Positions 25,023-34,062 are shown, counted from the first letter of the stretch. The stretch: DNA of 64,000 bases from Conexibacter sp. CPCC 206217 (GCF_030646165.1 NZ_JAUTDO010000001.1:1-64000), one strand, 5' to 3'. The notes: generated from the sequence alone by a model not told the origin. Made by a program: numbers and translations.

Positions 25023-27329
25023 ATGAGCTCTCGCATGCGTATCGCCCTCGTGTCGCCGTACTCCTGGACGTATCCGGGCGGCGTGAACCGGCACATCGAG
25101 GCGCTGGCCGGCCAGTACCTCGCCCGCGGGCACGACGTCCGGGTGCTCGCGCCTTTCGACCCCGACGATCAGCGCTCGGCGCGCCGGCACAGCGGCGCCC
25201 GTCCACTGGCGCGCGAGCTGCCGGACTACCTGGTCTCGCTGGGGCGCACCCTCGGCCTGCGGGCAAACGGTGCGATCTCCAACCTCGCGCTGACGCCCGC
25301 CGCCGCTCTCGTCGCGCGCCGCGAGCTGCGTAGCGGCGGCTACGACGTCGTCCACCTGCACGAGCCCGTCGCCCCGGCCGTTTGCTGGGACGCACTGCTC
25401 TCGACCGACGCCCCGCTCGTGGGCACCTTCCACGTCTACTCCGAGCATGCGGTGTCGCACGGGCTGGCCGCACTGGCCGGCGCCCGGCGACGCATGGACC
25501 GCCTGGCCGTACGCGTCGCGGTCTCTGAGGCGGCCGCCTGGACCGGGCGCCGCTTCTGGGGTGGGCGCTACCGGGTGATCCCCAACGGCGTCGACCTGTC
25601 CCCGCTGCGCCCACCTACCCCGCGGGCGCCGGGCCAGCCGCTGCGCATCGCCTTCGTCGGGCAGCCGGTGCAGCGCAAAGGGCTGCCGGTCCTGCTGCGC
25701 GCCTTCGCGGCGCTGCGCGAACAGGTCCCGGCGCACCTGACGATGGTCGGCGTGCGAACCGAAGACGCCCGGATGTGGCTGGACGACCTCCGCGGCATCG
25801 AGGCCTTGGGCCAAGTCGACGACGCCCGCAAGCGGCAGGTGCTCCAGGAGGCGGACGTGCTGTGCGCCCCCTCGCTGGGCGGCGAGTCGTTCGGGATGGT
25901 CCTGACCGAGGCGTTCGCTGCCGGTACGCCGGTCATCGCCTCGGACATCGCCGGCTACCGCGACGTCGTCCGGCACGAGGTCGACGGCCTGTTGATCCCG
26001 CGCGAGGACGCCACCGCGCTGGCCGAGACGCTGCGCGCCCTCGCCGTCGACCCGACCCGCGCGCAGGCGCTCAGCGGCAACGCCGCGCAGTCCGCCGAGC
26101 GCTTCGCTTGGCCTGGGATCGCCGAGCGCGTGCTGGAGGCCTACGACGACGCGATCGCCGCACCCGCTCCGGAGGGCGGGCTGCGCAGGCTCGGCCACAA
26201 GTACGGGCTCGTGCCCGCCGACGGCCAGCCGCACGTGCCCGCCCGACGACTGCCCAGCCTCGAGCCCGCCGCGGCCGGCCGGCAGCGCCGCGGCCGGCCC
26301 AGGATCGCCCGACGCGGCGCCGTCGTCGCTGCCGCCGCGGCCGGCATCGGCCTGTCCTGGCGAGCGCTGGAGCGCATCGGGGTCGACCCGCTCACCGACA
26401 CGCTGTCCCGCGCGTCACCGACGTGGGTGGTCACGGGCCTGGCGCTGATGTGCCTGTCGATCGTCGTGCGCTCCGTGGCCTGGCGCGCAATCCTGCGCGC
26501 TGCGCTGCCCTCCTTGCGCATCCGGCGGGGCGACATACTGCTCGGCACGTCGGTCGGCGTGCTCTTGTCCGCCACGCTGCCCGCCCGCCTGGGCGAGCCC
26601 GCCCGTGCGCTCGTGGTGTCGCGGCGCATCGGCGGCCGCCGGCGCGACGTGCTCCCCACCGTGGCCGGCACGATCGTCTCCCAGACGCTGCTGAACGTCG
26701 TCGCGCTCGCACTGCTGGGCGGCGTGACGGTCGCCTCGCTCGGCCTCTCGGGCGGCCGTGGCGGCGTGCTGATCGCCGTCGTCGTCGCGCCGCTGGCGCT
26801 GGTGGCCGCCGTGCTCCTCGGGCCGGTGCTCCTGCGCGCAAGAGCGCCATGGCGACGCGTGCGCGGCGCCGAGGCGAGCCTCCGCGCCGCTGTCACCCGG
26901 GCGCGCGAGGGCCTGCGCGTGTTCCGCAACCCACGGCTGGGCGTGGAGGCCGCCGCGATGCAGCTGCTGGCTTGGGGGATCCAGTGGAGCTCCTGCTACG
27001 TGCTGCTCGTGGCCCTGGGCCTCGACGCCCACGTCGGCCCGGCCGCCGCCGCGGCCGTCCTGTTCGCGGTCAACGTCACCGCCGCCGTGCCGATCACACC
27101 ATCGAACATCGGCGTCTTCCAGGCTGCCTGCGTCGCCGTGCTCACCGCCGGCTACGGCCTCTCGTACGCCGACGCACTCGCCTACGGGATCGTCCTCCAG
27201 GTCGTCGAGCTGGCCACCGCACTCGTGCTCGGCGTTCCGGCGCTGATCACGACGGGATTGTCCTGGAACGACGTCCGCCCGCGTGCGCCGCACGCCGCGC
27301 CCGGCCGCCCATCTCTCGGCGCCGAATGA
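25023..27329 (+). CDS. glycosyltransferase family 4 fused to LPG-synthase-like membrane domain
   Basis: A 768-residue fusion. Residues 1-390 are a GT4 glycosyltransferase of the PimB-like type: PYSWTYPGGVNRHIEAL, an AEPGKxG-like region and GESFGMVLTEAFAAGTPV. After a basic linker, residues about 433-760 are a lysylphosphatidylglycerol-synthase-like transmembrane domain (UPF0104 type) with about 7 helices and the motifs LPARLGEPARALVVSRR and VPITPSNIGVFQAAC. It may make a glycolipid on the inner face and move or modify it across the membrane; that is inference. ATG 25023 has GGAGG upstream. It ends the envelope module. Confidence 0.82.
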   Translation: MSSRMRIALVSPYSWTYPGGVNRHIEALAGQYLARGHDVRVLAPFDPDDQRSARRHSGARPLARELPDYLVSLGRTLGLRANGAISNLALTPAAALVARRELRSGGYDVVHLHEPVAPAVCWDALLSTDAPLVGTFHVYSEHAVSHGLAALAGARRRMDRLAVRVAVSEAAAWTGRRFWGGRYRVIPNGVDLSPLRPPTPRAPGQPLRIAFVGQPVQRKGLPVLLRAFAALREQVPAHLTMVGVRTEDARMWLDDLRGIEALGQVDDARKRQVLQEADVLCAPSLGGESFGMVLTEAFAAGTPVIASDIAGYRDVVRHEVDGLLIPREDATALAETLRALAVDPTRAQALSGNAAQSAERFAWPGIAERVLEAYDDAIAAPAPEGGLRRLGHKYGLVPADGQPHVPARRLPSLEPAAAGRQRRGRPRIARRGAVVAAAAAGIGLSWRALERIGVDPLTDTLSRASPTWVVTGLALMCLSIVVRSVAWRAILRAALPSLRIRRGDILLGTSVGVLLSATLPARLGEPARALVVSRRIGGRRRDVLPTVAGTIVSQTLLNVVALALLGGVTVASLGLSGGRGGVLIAVVVAPLALVAAVLLGPVLLRARAPWRRVRGAEASLRAAVTRAREGLRVFRNPRLGVEAAAMQLLAWGIQWSSCYVLLVALGLDAHVGPAAAAAVLFAVNVTAAVPITPSNIGVFQAACVAVLTAGYGLSYADALAYGIVLQVVELATALVLGVPALITTGLSWNDVRPRAPHAAPGRPSLGAE

Positions 27330-27360
27330 CGCGTGGCTGGGCATCGGCGGCGGGCGACGG

Positions 27361-27366
27361 TATATT
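27361..27366 (+). promoter_or_regulatory. possible -10 box
   Basis: TATATT, an AT-rich hexamer in a very GC-rich stretch, 54 bases before the glycine-rich gene at 27421. No clear -35 is seen. Confidence 0.35.
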
Positions 27367-27420
27367 CGCCCTCCCCCTCGGTCGATCCAGATCGGCCTCA
27401 TCTCCGCGAAAGGACTCGCG

Positions 27421-28959
27421 ATGCCGCTCAGATCGCCCGTCGTGCCCCGCATGCTGGCGTTGGGCGCCGGTGTCGCATGCGCAGCAGCCCTCTCCGCCCC
27501 GCCGGCATCCGCCGCGCTCTCCGACGCGCCGCGCCTGCAGGCGACGACCGTGACGAGAACGTTCACCTCCACCGGCGACACACAGCAGCTCGACCTGCCG
27601 GCCGGCGTCACCAGCGTCCGCATCGAGGCGGTCGGCGGCCGCGGCGGCGGCAACTACGGCCAAGGCCAGTGCGGCGGCGGCGGCATCGGCGGCGTCGGCG
27701 CGAAGGTGACCTCGACCGTGCCGCTGCCGTCCGGCACCCGCTCGCTGCAGATCTTCGTCGGCGGCAACGGCGACAACGGCCACACGCTCGGTCCCGCGAC
27801 CGGCGGTTGGAACGGCGGCGGCGCCAGCGGCACCGGCCTCGGCGCCGGTGGTGGCGGCGGCGGCGCCTCGGAGATCCGCACCTCGCTCGCGATCTCCTCG
27901 CGGCTGGTCGTCGCGGCCGGCGGCGGCGGTGGCGGCGGCTGCGCCGAGGAGCACGTCGGCATCGGCGGCATCGGCGGCAGCAACGGCGGGGACGGCGGGA
28001 CGTCGCACTTCTACCAGTCCTACGGCCGCGGCGGCGGGGCTGGCAGCAACACCAACGGCGGCGGTCGCGGCGGCGACAGCCCGGGCGCTGGCGACGGCGT
28101 CGGCGGCGCGGTGCTCGTCGGCGGGCGCGGCGGCTACACCGTCGTCGGCAGCTCCGGCGGCGGCGGTGGCGGCGGCTACTTCGGCGGCGGCGGCGGGGGC
28201 GGTGGCGGTGGCGGCGGCGCCGGCGGCGGAGGTGGCGGCAGCAGCTTCAGCGTCGCGGCCGCCAGCGTCGAGACCGACACGAACCCGCGGGTCTCGGTGA
28301 GCTGGGAGGAGGCGACGCCGCCGAGCCCGGCGAGGCTGGAGTGCAACCGCGGTGTCAGCGGCCGCGTCGGCGAGAGCTGGACGGGCGACAGAGTCCACAT
28401 CTGCAACGCCTTCGGCTCTCCGGTCGTGCCGCTGTCGATCGTCGACGGCGCGCTGCCGCCCGGGATCTCCTACACCCGCTTCCCCGCCCCGGACGGCATC
28501 TGGATCGTCCTGCAGGGGACGCCGACGCGCGCCGGCACCTTCAACTGGACCTTCAACCTGCCGGTGCAGGGCGGCGGCGGCTACACGATCCCGATCGCGG
28601 CGACGATCGCCCCGGCGACGGCCAGCCGCCGCGGCGACACGCTGATCGGCTCGCCGCGCGGCGAGACGATCGACGGCAGGGGCGGCAACGACCTGATCGA
28701 AGGCCGCGGCGGCGACGACCGGCTGCTCGGCGGCGCCGGCAACGACCTCCTGCTCGGCGGCCCCGGCAACGACGTCCTGCTCGGCGGCCCCGGCAACGAC
28801 CGGCTTGACGGCGGCCCTGGCGACGACCGCCTCGACGCCCGTGACGGCAGCAGCGGCCGCAAGGCCGACCAGATCGCGTGCGGCACCGGCCGCGACGTCG
28901 TCCTGGCCGATCGCGGCGACCGTGTCGGGCGCGACTGCGAGGTCGTCAAACGCGGCTGA
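27421..28959 (+). CDS. exported glycine-rich protein with Ig-like domain and calcium-binding repeats
   Basis: A 512-residue secreted protein. The signal peptide is about residues 1-32 (MPLRSPVVPRMLALGAGVAC to PPASAA). A beta-type segment with VTRTFTSTGDTQQLDLPAGV starts a long Gly-rich region to about residue 280. A putative Ig (He_PIG-like) domain lies at about 300-395 (NRGVSGRVGESWTG to GTPTRAGTFNWTF). Residues about 405-480 are RTX-type nonapeptide repeats (GGAGNDLLLGGPGNDVLLGG) that bind calcium. ATG 27421 follows AAAGGA. Function unknown; likely structural or adhesive at the cell surface. Confidence 0.8.
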   Translation: MPLRSPVVPRMLALGAGVACAAALSAPPASAALSDAPRLQATTVTRTFTSTGDTQQLDLPAGVTSVRIEAVGGRGGGNYGQGQCGGGGIGGVGAKVTSTVPLPSGTRSLQIFVGGNGDNGHTLGPATGGWNGGGASGTGLGAGGGGGGASEIRTSLAISSRLVVAAGGGGGGGCAEEHVGIGGIGGSNGGDGGTSHFYQSYGRGGGAGSNTNGGGRGGDSPGAGDGVGGAVLVGGRGGYTVVGSSGGGGGGGYFGGGGGGGGGGGGAGGGGGGSSFSVAAASVETDTNPRVSVSWEEATPPSPARLECNRGVSGRVGESWTGDRVHICNAFGSPVVPLSIVDGALPPGISYTRFPAPDGIWIVLQGTPTRAGTFNWTFNLPVQGGGGYTIPIAATIAPATASRRGDTLIGSPRGETIDGRGGNDLIEGRGGDDRLLGGAGNDLLLGGPGNDVLLGGPGNDRLDGGPGDDRLDARDGSSGRKADQIACGTGRDVVLADRGDRVGRDCEVVKRG

Positions 28960-28998
28960 GCGTCCCCGGCCTCACCCCTCCTCCCCGGGCGGCAACCG

Positions 28999-29559
28999 CG
29001 GCTCGGCGCCGGCATCGCGAAGGCGTTGCTCGGAAAGGCCGCGGCGCCCGACGAGCTGCCGTTCGTGACCGGCTCGATCGGGCTGCTCGGGACGAAGCCG
29101 AGCTGGGACCTGATGCAGGAGTGCGACACCCTGCTGATGGTCGGCACCGGCTTCCCCTACGCCGAGTTCCTGCCCGAGGAGGGCGCGGCGCGCGCCGTGC
29201 AGATCGACATCGACGGCCGCATGCTCGGCCTGCGCTACCCGACCGAGGTCGATCTCGTCGGCGATAGCGCCGCGACCCTGAGCGACTACGCCCGCTGGGC
29301 GCAGCTGATCGGCCTGCGCGGGATCCGCGTCGAGGATCCCGACGCGCTCGGCGCCGCATGGGACGAGGCATTCGCCGCCGGCGGACCCGTCGTGCTCGAC
29401 GTCGTCACCGACCCCGAGGTCCCGCCGCTGCCGCCCCACATCACGCTCGAGCAGGCGAAGGCGTTCGCCTCCGCCACGCTCGCCGGAGACGTCGACCGCC
29501 GCGCCATGCTCGGCCACTCGATCCGCCAGAAGCTCGCCGAGCTGCTGCCGCACCGCTGA
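28999..29559 (+). pseudogene. pyruvate oxidase/TPP-enzyme remnant with internal deletion
   Basis: The open frame reads RLGAGIAKALLGKAAAPDELP, SIGLLGTKPSWDLMQECDTLL and GTGFPYAEFLPEEG, the central domain of a PoxB-like pyruvate oxidase. It then jumps from DLVGDSAATL straight to SDYARWAQLIGLRGIRVED and the normal C-terminus (LPPHITLEQAKAF). The roughly 170 residues that bind thiamine diphosphate, normally between these, are missing, as are the first 190 or so. The frame stays open across the junction. No start codon with a ribosome-binding site is seen. It cannot be a functional enzyme of that family. Confidence 0.8.
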
Positions 29560-29647
29560 GTCACGCGCGCTGACCGCCGCGGACCCGACCGCCGCCGCTG
29601 AGCACGCTGATCGTTAGCGCGTACCGGTGACGGGTACCTCTCTCTCG

Positions 29648-29794
29648 ATGACCGAACAGACGACAGCGCGGCCGCTGTGCGTGCTCGTCCTCAACGAGCC
29701 GATCTGGCTGGCAACGGCGGGCCGGCAGGCACCCACCTCCTTTGCCGCAGCGCAGGGTCGCAAGCCCGTGCCGAGCCGCGTCCGGGTGCCTTGA
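29648..29794 (+). CDS. possible small leader ORF
   Basis: A 48-codon frame (MTEQTTARPLCVLVLNEP to SRVRVP) whose TGA overlaps the ATG of the epimerase gene (TGATG at 29792-29796). No homology is recognised. The epimerase lacks a good ribosome-binding site, so translational coupling through this frame is possible. No strong ribosome-binding site precedes the small frame either. Confidence 0.3.
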   Translation: MTEQTTARPLCVLVLNEPIWLATAGRQAPTSFAAAQGRKPVPSRVRVP

Positions 29795-30861
29795 TGCGCG
29801 TCGTGATCACGGGAGCGACGGGGAACGTCGGCACGAGCGTGCTGGCGGCGCTGCGCGGCGAGCCGGGCGTCGAGGAGATCGTCGCGCTCGCGCGCCGGGC
29901 CGCCACGTTCGACGATCCGCGCGTTCGCTTCGTCGCGGCCGACGTCGCGCGCGACGACCTGGCCGACGCGCTGCGCGGCGCCGACGCCGTGATCCACCTC
30001 GCCTGGCTGATCCAGCCCTCGCGCGACGACGCGGTCACCCGCGCGACGAACGTCGACGGCAGCGCCCGCGTCTTCACCGCCGCCGCCCGCGCCGGCGTCA
30101 GAACGATCGTCTATGCCTCCTCGGTCGGCGCCTACTCTCCCGGTCCCAAGGACCGGCGCGTCGACGAGTCATGGCCGACCGACGGGATCTCGACGCTGTT
30201 CTACTCGCGCCACAAGGCCGAGGTCGAGCGGATGCTCGACCGCTTCGAACAGGCCCAGCCGCAGATCCGCGTCGTGCGGCTGCGCCCCGGCCTGATCTTC
30301 AAACGCGAGGCCGCGACCGGCATCCGGCGGCTGTTCGCCGGACCGTTCCTGCCCAACCCGCTCGTGCGCCGCGCGCTGATCCCCGTCGTGCCCGACATCC
30401 CCCGCCTGCGCTTCCAGGCGGTCCACTCACGCGACGTCGGCGACGCCTACCGCCGCGCGCTGCTGACCGACGACGCGCACGGCGCGTTCAACATCGCCGC
30501 GGAGCCGGTGCTCGATCCCGAGCGGCTCGCGACGACGCTCGGAGCACGCCGCGTCCCGACCCGCGGCGGCGTCGTGCGCGCGCTCGCCGACCTCTCCTGG
30601 AAGCTGCGACTGCAACCGAGCCCGCCCGGCTGGCTCGACCTCGCGCTCGGCGTCCCGCTGATGGACGCCGGCCGCGCGCAGGCGCTGCTCGGCTGGCGCG
30701 CGACCGTCACCGCCGACGACGCGCTGCTGGAGCTGCTCGACGGCATCCGCGACGGCGCCGACCACCCCACCCCTCCACTCGCCGCAAGCAGCAGCGGCCC
30801 GCTGCGCAGCACCGAGCTGGCGACCGGGGTCGGCAAGCGCGACCCCGGGTCCGCTCGCTAG
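29794..30861 (+). CDS. NAD-dependent epimerase/dehydratase (extended SDR)
   Basis: A 355-residue Rossmann protein. The cofactor motif is TGATGNVG at residues 7-14, with VIHLAWLIQPS after it and YASSVGAYSPG and YSRHKAEVER giving the Ser and the Y-x-x-x-K type site (here SRHK preceded by Tyr). Extended SDRs of this type act on nucleotide sugars or small carbonyls; the substrate is not clear. Its stop codon (TAG 30859-30861) shares the CTAG palindrome with a remnant on the other strand. Confidence 0.8.
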   Translation: MRVVITGATGNVGTSVLAALRGEPGVEEIVALARRAATFDDPRVRFVAADVARDDLADALRGADAVIHLAWLIQPSRDDAVTRATNVDGSARVFTAAARAGVRTIVYASSVGAYSPGPKDRRVDESWPTDGISTLFYSRHKAEVERMLDRFEQAQPQIRVVRLRPGLIFKREAATGIRRLFAGPFLPNPLVRRALIPVVPDIPRLRFQAVHSRDVGDAYRRALLTDDAHGAFNIAAEPVLDPERLATTLGARRVPTRGGVVRALADLSWKLRLQPSPPGWLDLALGVPLMDAGRAQALLGWRATVTADDALLELLDGIRDGADHPTPPLAASSSGPLRSTELATGVGKRDPGSAR

Positions 30862-30899
30862 GGCTGCAGCACGACCTTGAAGCAGTCGTCTTCCTTCAT
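30858..30899 (-). pseudogene. 13-residue tail resembling a zinc alcohol/formaldehyde dehydrogenase
   Basis: The frame MKEDDCFKVVLQP-stop overlaps the DJ-1 stop (ATGA). It resembles the C-terminal end typical of glutathione- or mycothiol-dependent formaldehyde dehydrogenases (EDGCVKVVLKP-like). No other part of such a gene is nearby. It is probably a deletion remnant; it is very short, so chance is possible. Confidence 0.35.
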
Positions 30900-31489
30900 C
30901 GGAGACTCGCCTTTGCCGTCGCGCCTTCGTCGTGGATCTGGTGGCGGCCTTCGGCGAACTCCTCGATCAGCTTGGCGCAGAAGGCGGGGAGGTCGTCGGG
31001 GCTGCGGCTGGAGACGAGGCCCTGGTCGGTGACGACCTCCTTGTCGACCCAGTTGCCGCCAGCGTTGACGATGTCGGTTCTGATGCTGGGGTAGGAGGTG
31101 ATCGTGCGCCCGCGCACGAGGTCGGCCTCGACCAGCGACCACGGGCCGTGGCAGATCACGCCGACCGGCTTGCCGGTCTTGAAGTACGCCTGCAGAAACG
31201 CGATCGCGTCGGCATCGAGGCGCAGGTTGTCGGGGTTGGCGACGCCGCCGGGCAGGATCAGCCCGTCGTAGTCGCCGGGCGAAGCGTCGCCGACGAGCTT
31301 GTCGACGGCGAATCTGTCGGCCGGGTTGATGTCGTGTCTGGTCGCCTGGATCTCACCGTCGTGGATCGACAACAGCACCGTCGTCGCACCAGCGTCGGTG
31401 ACCGCCTTACGCGGCTGCTCCAGCTCGACCTGCTCGACGCCGTCGGCGGCGAGGATCGCGATCGTCTTGCCGTCCAGTGCGTTTGCCAT
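30896..31489 (-). CDS. DJ-1/PfpI family protein
   Basis: A 197-residue class I glutamine-amidotransferase-like protein. The nucleophile elbow is GVICHGPWSL (Cys), preceded by GLILPGGVANPDNLR with the family Gly pair. It starts at ATG 31489 with GAGGAG upstream. PfpI-type members act as chaperones, glyoxalases or stress-related hydrolases. The gene is divergent from a flavodoxin-like gene and the two share a perfect palindrome in the promoter region. It contains at least 3 AGA arginines though it has no signal peptide. Confidence 0.85.
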   Translation of the reverse strand: MANALDGKTIAILAADGVEQVELEQPRKAVTDAGATTVLLSIHDGEIQATRHDINPADRFAVDKLVGDASPGDYDGLILPGGVANPDNLRLDADAIAFLQAYFKTGKPVGVICHGPWSLVEADLVRGRTITSYPSIRTDIVNAGGNWVDKEVVTDQGLVSSRSPDDLPAFCAKLIEEFAEGRHQIHDEGATAKASLR

Positions 31490-31507
31490 TGGTGGCTCCT
31501 CTCGCTC

Positions 31508-31519
31508 GTTCACGTGAAC
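31508..31519. promoter_or_regulatory. perfect palindrome in divergent promoter
   Basis: GTTCACGTGAAC is a perfect 12-bp palindrome, 19 bases before the DJ-1 start and about 92 bases before the flavodoxin-like start. It is an operator candidate; the regulator is unknown. Confidence 0.45.
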
Positions 31520-31610
31520 CGGCTCTGCGCACCAGCAATTGCCCGGATCCGCTCGTCGCAACCTGCGAGCTGTCGTCTGAACGCGCGTGGACGCGGGTAG
31601 CGGTCCGAGC

Positions 31611-32195
31611 ATGAGAGCCACACTGCTCAACTGCACCCTGAAGCGCTCGCCGCAGCCATCGAACACCGAGCGGCTGCTCAGCGTCGTGCGCGCCGCATTG
31701 GAGCGCGAAGAGGTCACGACCTTCACCTACCGCGTGGTCGACGAGAACGTGTTCGAAGGAGTCGCGTCGGAGCCGCAGGGCTATGGCGACGGCTGGCCGG
31801 CGATCCGCGCAGCGATCGTCTCCAGCGAAATCCTCGTGATCGCGACGCCGACCTGGCTCGGACAGCCCTCCAGCGTCGCCAAGCGCGTGCTGGAGCGGAT
31901 GGACGCGCTGATCTCCGAGACCGGCGACGACGGCGAGCCGATCGCCTACGGCCGCGTTGCCGGCTTCGTCGTGACCGGCAACGAGGACGGCGCCCACCAC
32001 GTCATCGCCGAACTGGCGCAGGGCGCGATCGACATCGGCTTCACCGTCCCCGGCCAGGCGTGGACCTACTGGAACATGGGCCCCGGCCCCGGACCGTCCT
32101 ACGGCGACACCGACCACGGCCATGAGTGGTCTCGCAGAACCGGCGAGACCGCCGCCCGCAACCTCGTCCGCACCGCCAAAGCGCTCACCGGCTGA
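31611..32195 (+). CDS. flavodoxin-like NAD(P)H-dependent reductase
   Basis: A 194-residue flavodoxin-fold protein. The FMN-binding loop is LNCTLKRSPQPSNTERL, followed by VIATPTWLGQPSSVAKRVLERM and VTGNEDGAHH. Members of the NADPH-dependent FMN reductase family reduce quinones or flavins. ATG 31611 is the first start in frame giving the beta-1 strand (MRATLLNC). It is divergent from the DJ-1 gene, which suggests a shared oxidative or electrophile stress response. Confidence 0.82.
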   Translation: MRATLLNCTLKRSPQPSNTERLLSVVRAALEREEVTTFTYRVVDENVFEGVASEPQGYGDGWPAIRAAIVSSEILVIATPTWLGQPSSVAKRVLERMDALISETGDDGEPIAYGRVAGFVVTGNEDGAHHVIAELAQGAIDIGFTVPGQAWTYWNMGPGPGPSYGDTDHGHEWSRRTGETAARNLVRTAKALTG

Positions 32196-32210
32196 GCGGT
32201 CGGCCACCGT

Positions 32211-33857
32211 CTATGGGTTCAGCGAGAGGTTGCTGATGCCGTACGTGCAGAGGCCCTCGACGTATCTCGCGTTGACCTTGCCGCCGGCCGCGGTGAGCGT
32301 GCCGCTGACGTTGTTGCCGTTCTGCGGCGCGTAGATCGGGTACAGGAAGCCGACCTCGGCCGGCTTCACGACGAGGTTGTGGCCGGCCTGGCCGGGGTCG
32401 AGCAGCTGGCTTCTGAGCAGCAGCTTCGCCGGGCCGACCCAGTTGCCGCCGGCGCCGGTGCAGACCGGCATCGACTTCCAACTGATCGACAGCGCCTGCG
32501 AGGACGGCCGCCAGCTGATCTCGAAGTAGTTGAGGCAGTCTCTGTTACCACCTCTCCACGTCCCGCCGTTGACCGCCGCCGTCCCGGCCAGCGACGAGCC
32601 GATCCCGCACCCTTCGAAGGCCGCGCTGCCGGTTCTTCTCCGCTGCACGTCGACACGCTTGCTGCGCGTCTCCAGCTGCAGCGGGCCGGCATCAGCTGTG
32701 ACGGTGTAGAGACCCTTCTCGACACCCAGCTCGAAGCGGCCCTTCTCGTCGGTCTCGCCGGTGAAGGTCCGCTTCGGCGAGCCGCCGACCGCTTTCACGG
32801 TCGCCCCCTTGACGGGCAGTCTGCGGCACATGCGGCCGCTCGACGCGCAGATCAGCATCACGCGCCCGTCGATCACACGCTCGGCCGGCACAGCCGTCAG
32901 ATACCTGTAGACCGGCTCCGCGTCTCTGCCGAAGTAGTCGGGACCCGGCGCGACGTCGACCGCACCCTCGCCACAGGTCTTCGCCTGCACACCGAGCTTC
33001 TTCGCCGCTCTGCCCAGCAGGCCCAGCGGCACGCGAAAGGTCATCTGCCTGCCGACGACGGTGACGGTCCCCGCCCCGCGACTGGTCGCACTGCCGTTGG
33101 GGGTGCTGACGCTACCGTCGTCGCCGACCACGAACTCCGGCGCGGAGCTGCCGCCGCCCGTGGTGTTGATGCGCAGCTGAGCGCTGCCGGTTTCGCCGAC
33201 CTCGCCGCGCGACGTGACGATCGCCTGCAGCGTCGACCCCTGGATTGTCGCCTCGAGCGAGCTGATGTCGCAGCGGGCCTCGATCCTCGGGTCGTCGTAG
33301 CCGGTCCCACTCGACCGCTCGTCCTTGACCTTCCCCTCCTGCGCGGCAGCGGCCACCGCCGCACGGACCGTTTGCTTGCGCGCGTAGAAGCTGATGTGGC
33401 AATCGCCGGGCAGCTCGGCCTTGCCGCTGTCCACCCGCTTCCCGGTCTGGTCGAACAGCAGCAGCAGTCTGCCACCCACCGCTCTGACACCGCGCTTGAA
33501 CGTGACGCCCGTCGGCACGAACAGCCCCGCTCTGATGCGACCGAACGCATAGCGCCCGTTGACGGTCGCGTACGACCTGATCTTCGCTCTGGTCACGAGC
33601 CGGATCGACTGCGACCCGCATTGGTCGACGCTGTCCTCGCCTGGCGTCAGCACGAGCTTGACGACCGTGCCGCCGTCTTGCGAGAGCGTGAACGCACCGC
33701 TTCTGGTGTCGTCAAAGAGGTTCTCGAAGATCCATCTGCCACCGGCCGGCCGCTCGTAGGCGAGCGCACTGGAGCTCAGGCCCAACAGCATCAGGGCAAC
33801 GAACGCAAGCGCGACAACGAACGCGCTGCGGGAAAGGCGACGCAAAAGCGATCTCAT
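32211..33857 (-). CDS. exported protein of unknown function with carboxypeptidase-regulatory-like domain
   Basis: A 548-residue secreted protein. The signal peptide is about residues 1-34 (MRSLLRRLSRSAFVVALAFV to SSALA). The mature part has two Cys-containing beta regions. One at about 370-425 (PVKGATVKAVGG, FTGETDEKGRFELGVEKGLYTVTAD) resembles carboxypeptidase-regulatory or SdrD-B-like repeats. It ends in SNLSLNP. ATG 33857 has GGAG only 2 bases upstream, so the start is uncertain. AGA arginines are frequent, including an AGA AGA pair. It converges on the flavodoxin-like gene with 15 bases between. Not otherwise recognised. Confidence 0.65.
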   Translation of the reverse strand: MRSLLRRLSRSAFVVALAFVALMLLGLSSSALAYERPAGGRWIFENLFDDTRSGAFTLSQDGGTVVKLVLTPGEDSVDQCGSQSIRLVTRAKIRSYATVNGRYAFGRIRAGLFVPTGVTFKRGVRAVGGRLLLLFDQTGKRVDSGKAELPGDCHISFYARKQTVRAAVAAAAQEGKVKDERSSGTGYDDPRIEARCDISSLEATIQGSTLQAIVTSRGEVGETGSAQLRINTTGGGSSAPEFVVGDDGSVSTPNGSATSRGAGTVTVVGRQMTFRVPLGLLGRAAKKLGVQAKTCGEGAVDVAPGPDYFGRDAEPVYRYLTAVPAERVIDGRVMLICASSGRMCRRLPVKGATVKAVGGSPKRTFTGETDEKGRFELGVEKGLYTVTADAGPLQLETRSKRVDVQRRRTGSAAFEGCGIGSSLAGTAAVNGGTWRGGNRDCLNYFEISWRPSSQALSISWKSMPVCTGAGGNWVGPAKLLLRSQLLDPGQAGHNLVVKPAEVGFLYPIYAPQNGNNVSGTLTAAGGKVNARYVEGLCTYGISNLSLNP

Positions 33858-34062
33858 GTCTCCGTCGGGTTGCTCGATCCAACACAGGCGGAGACTGCGA
33901 CCGTCCGCCGCACGGTACACCGCGGCAACCTACCCCAACAGTCGTCGCCGCTGACCTAGGACCCCACCCAGACATTGGGCGCCCTCCCACGGCCTGACGG
34001 CCACGGGCACAATCCCCTTGATCGAGGCCGGGTGCGCCGTCATCGAGTGTCAGCGCTGCGCG

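Noticed and set aside
27650..28250. Dense GGC repeats that could look like a repeat array
   Set aside because: They encode a glycine-rich protein region in frame and have no constant repeat-spacer structure.
29002..29559. A possible intact small TPP-enzyme-like protein
   Set aside because: It lacks the N-terminal domain and the whole cofactor-binding region, and no ribosome-binding site precedes the TTG.
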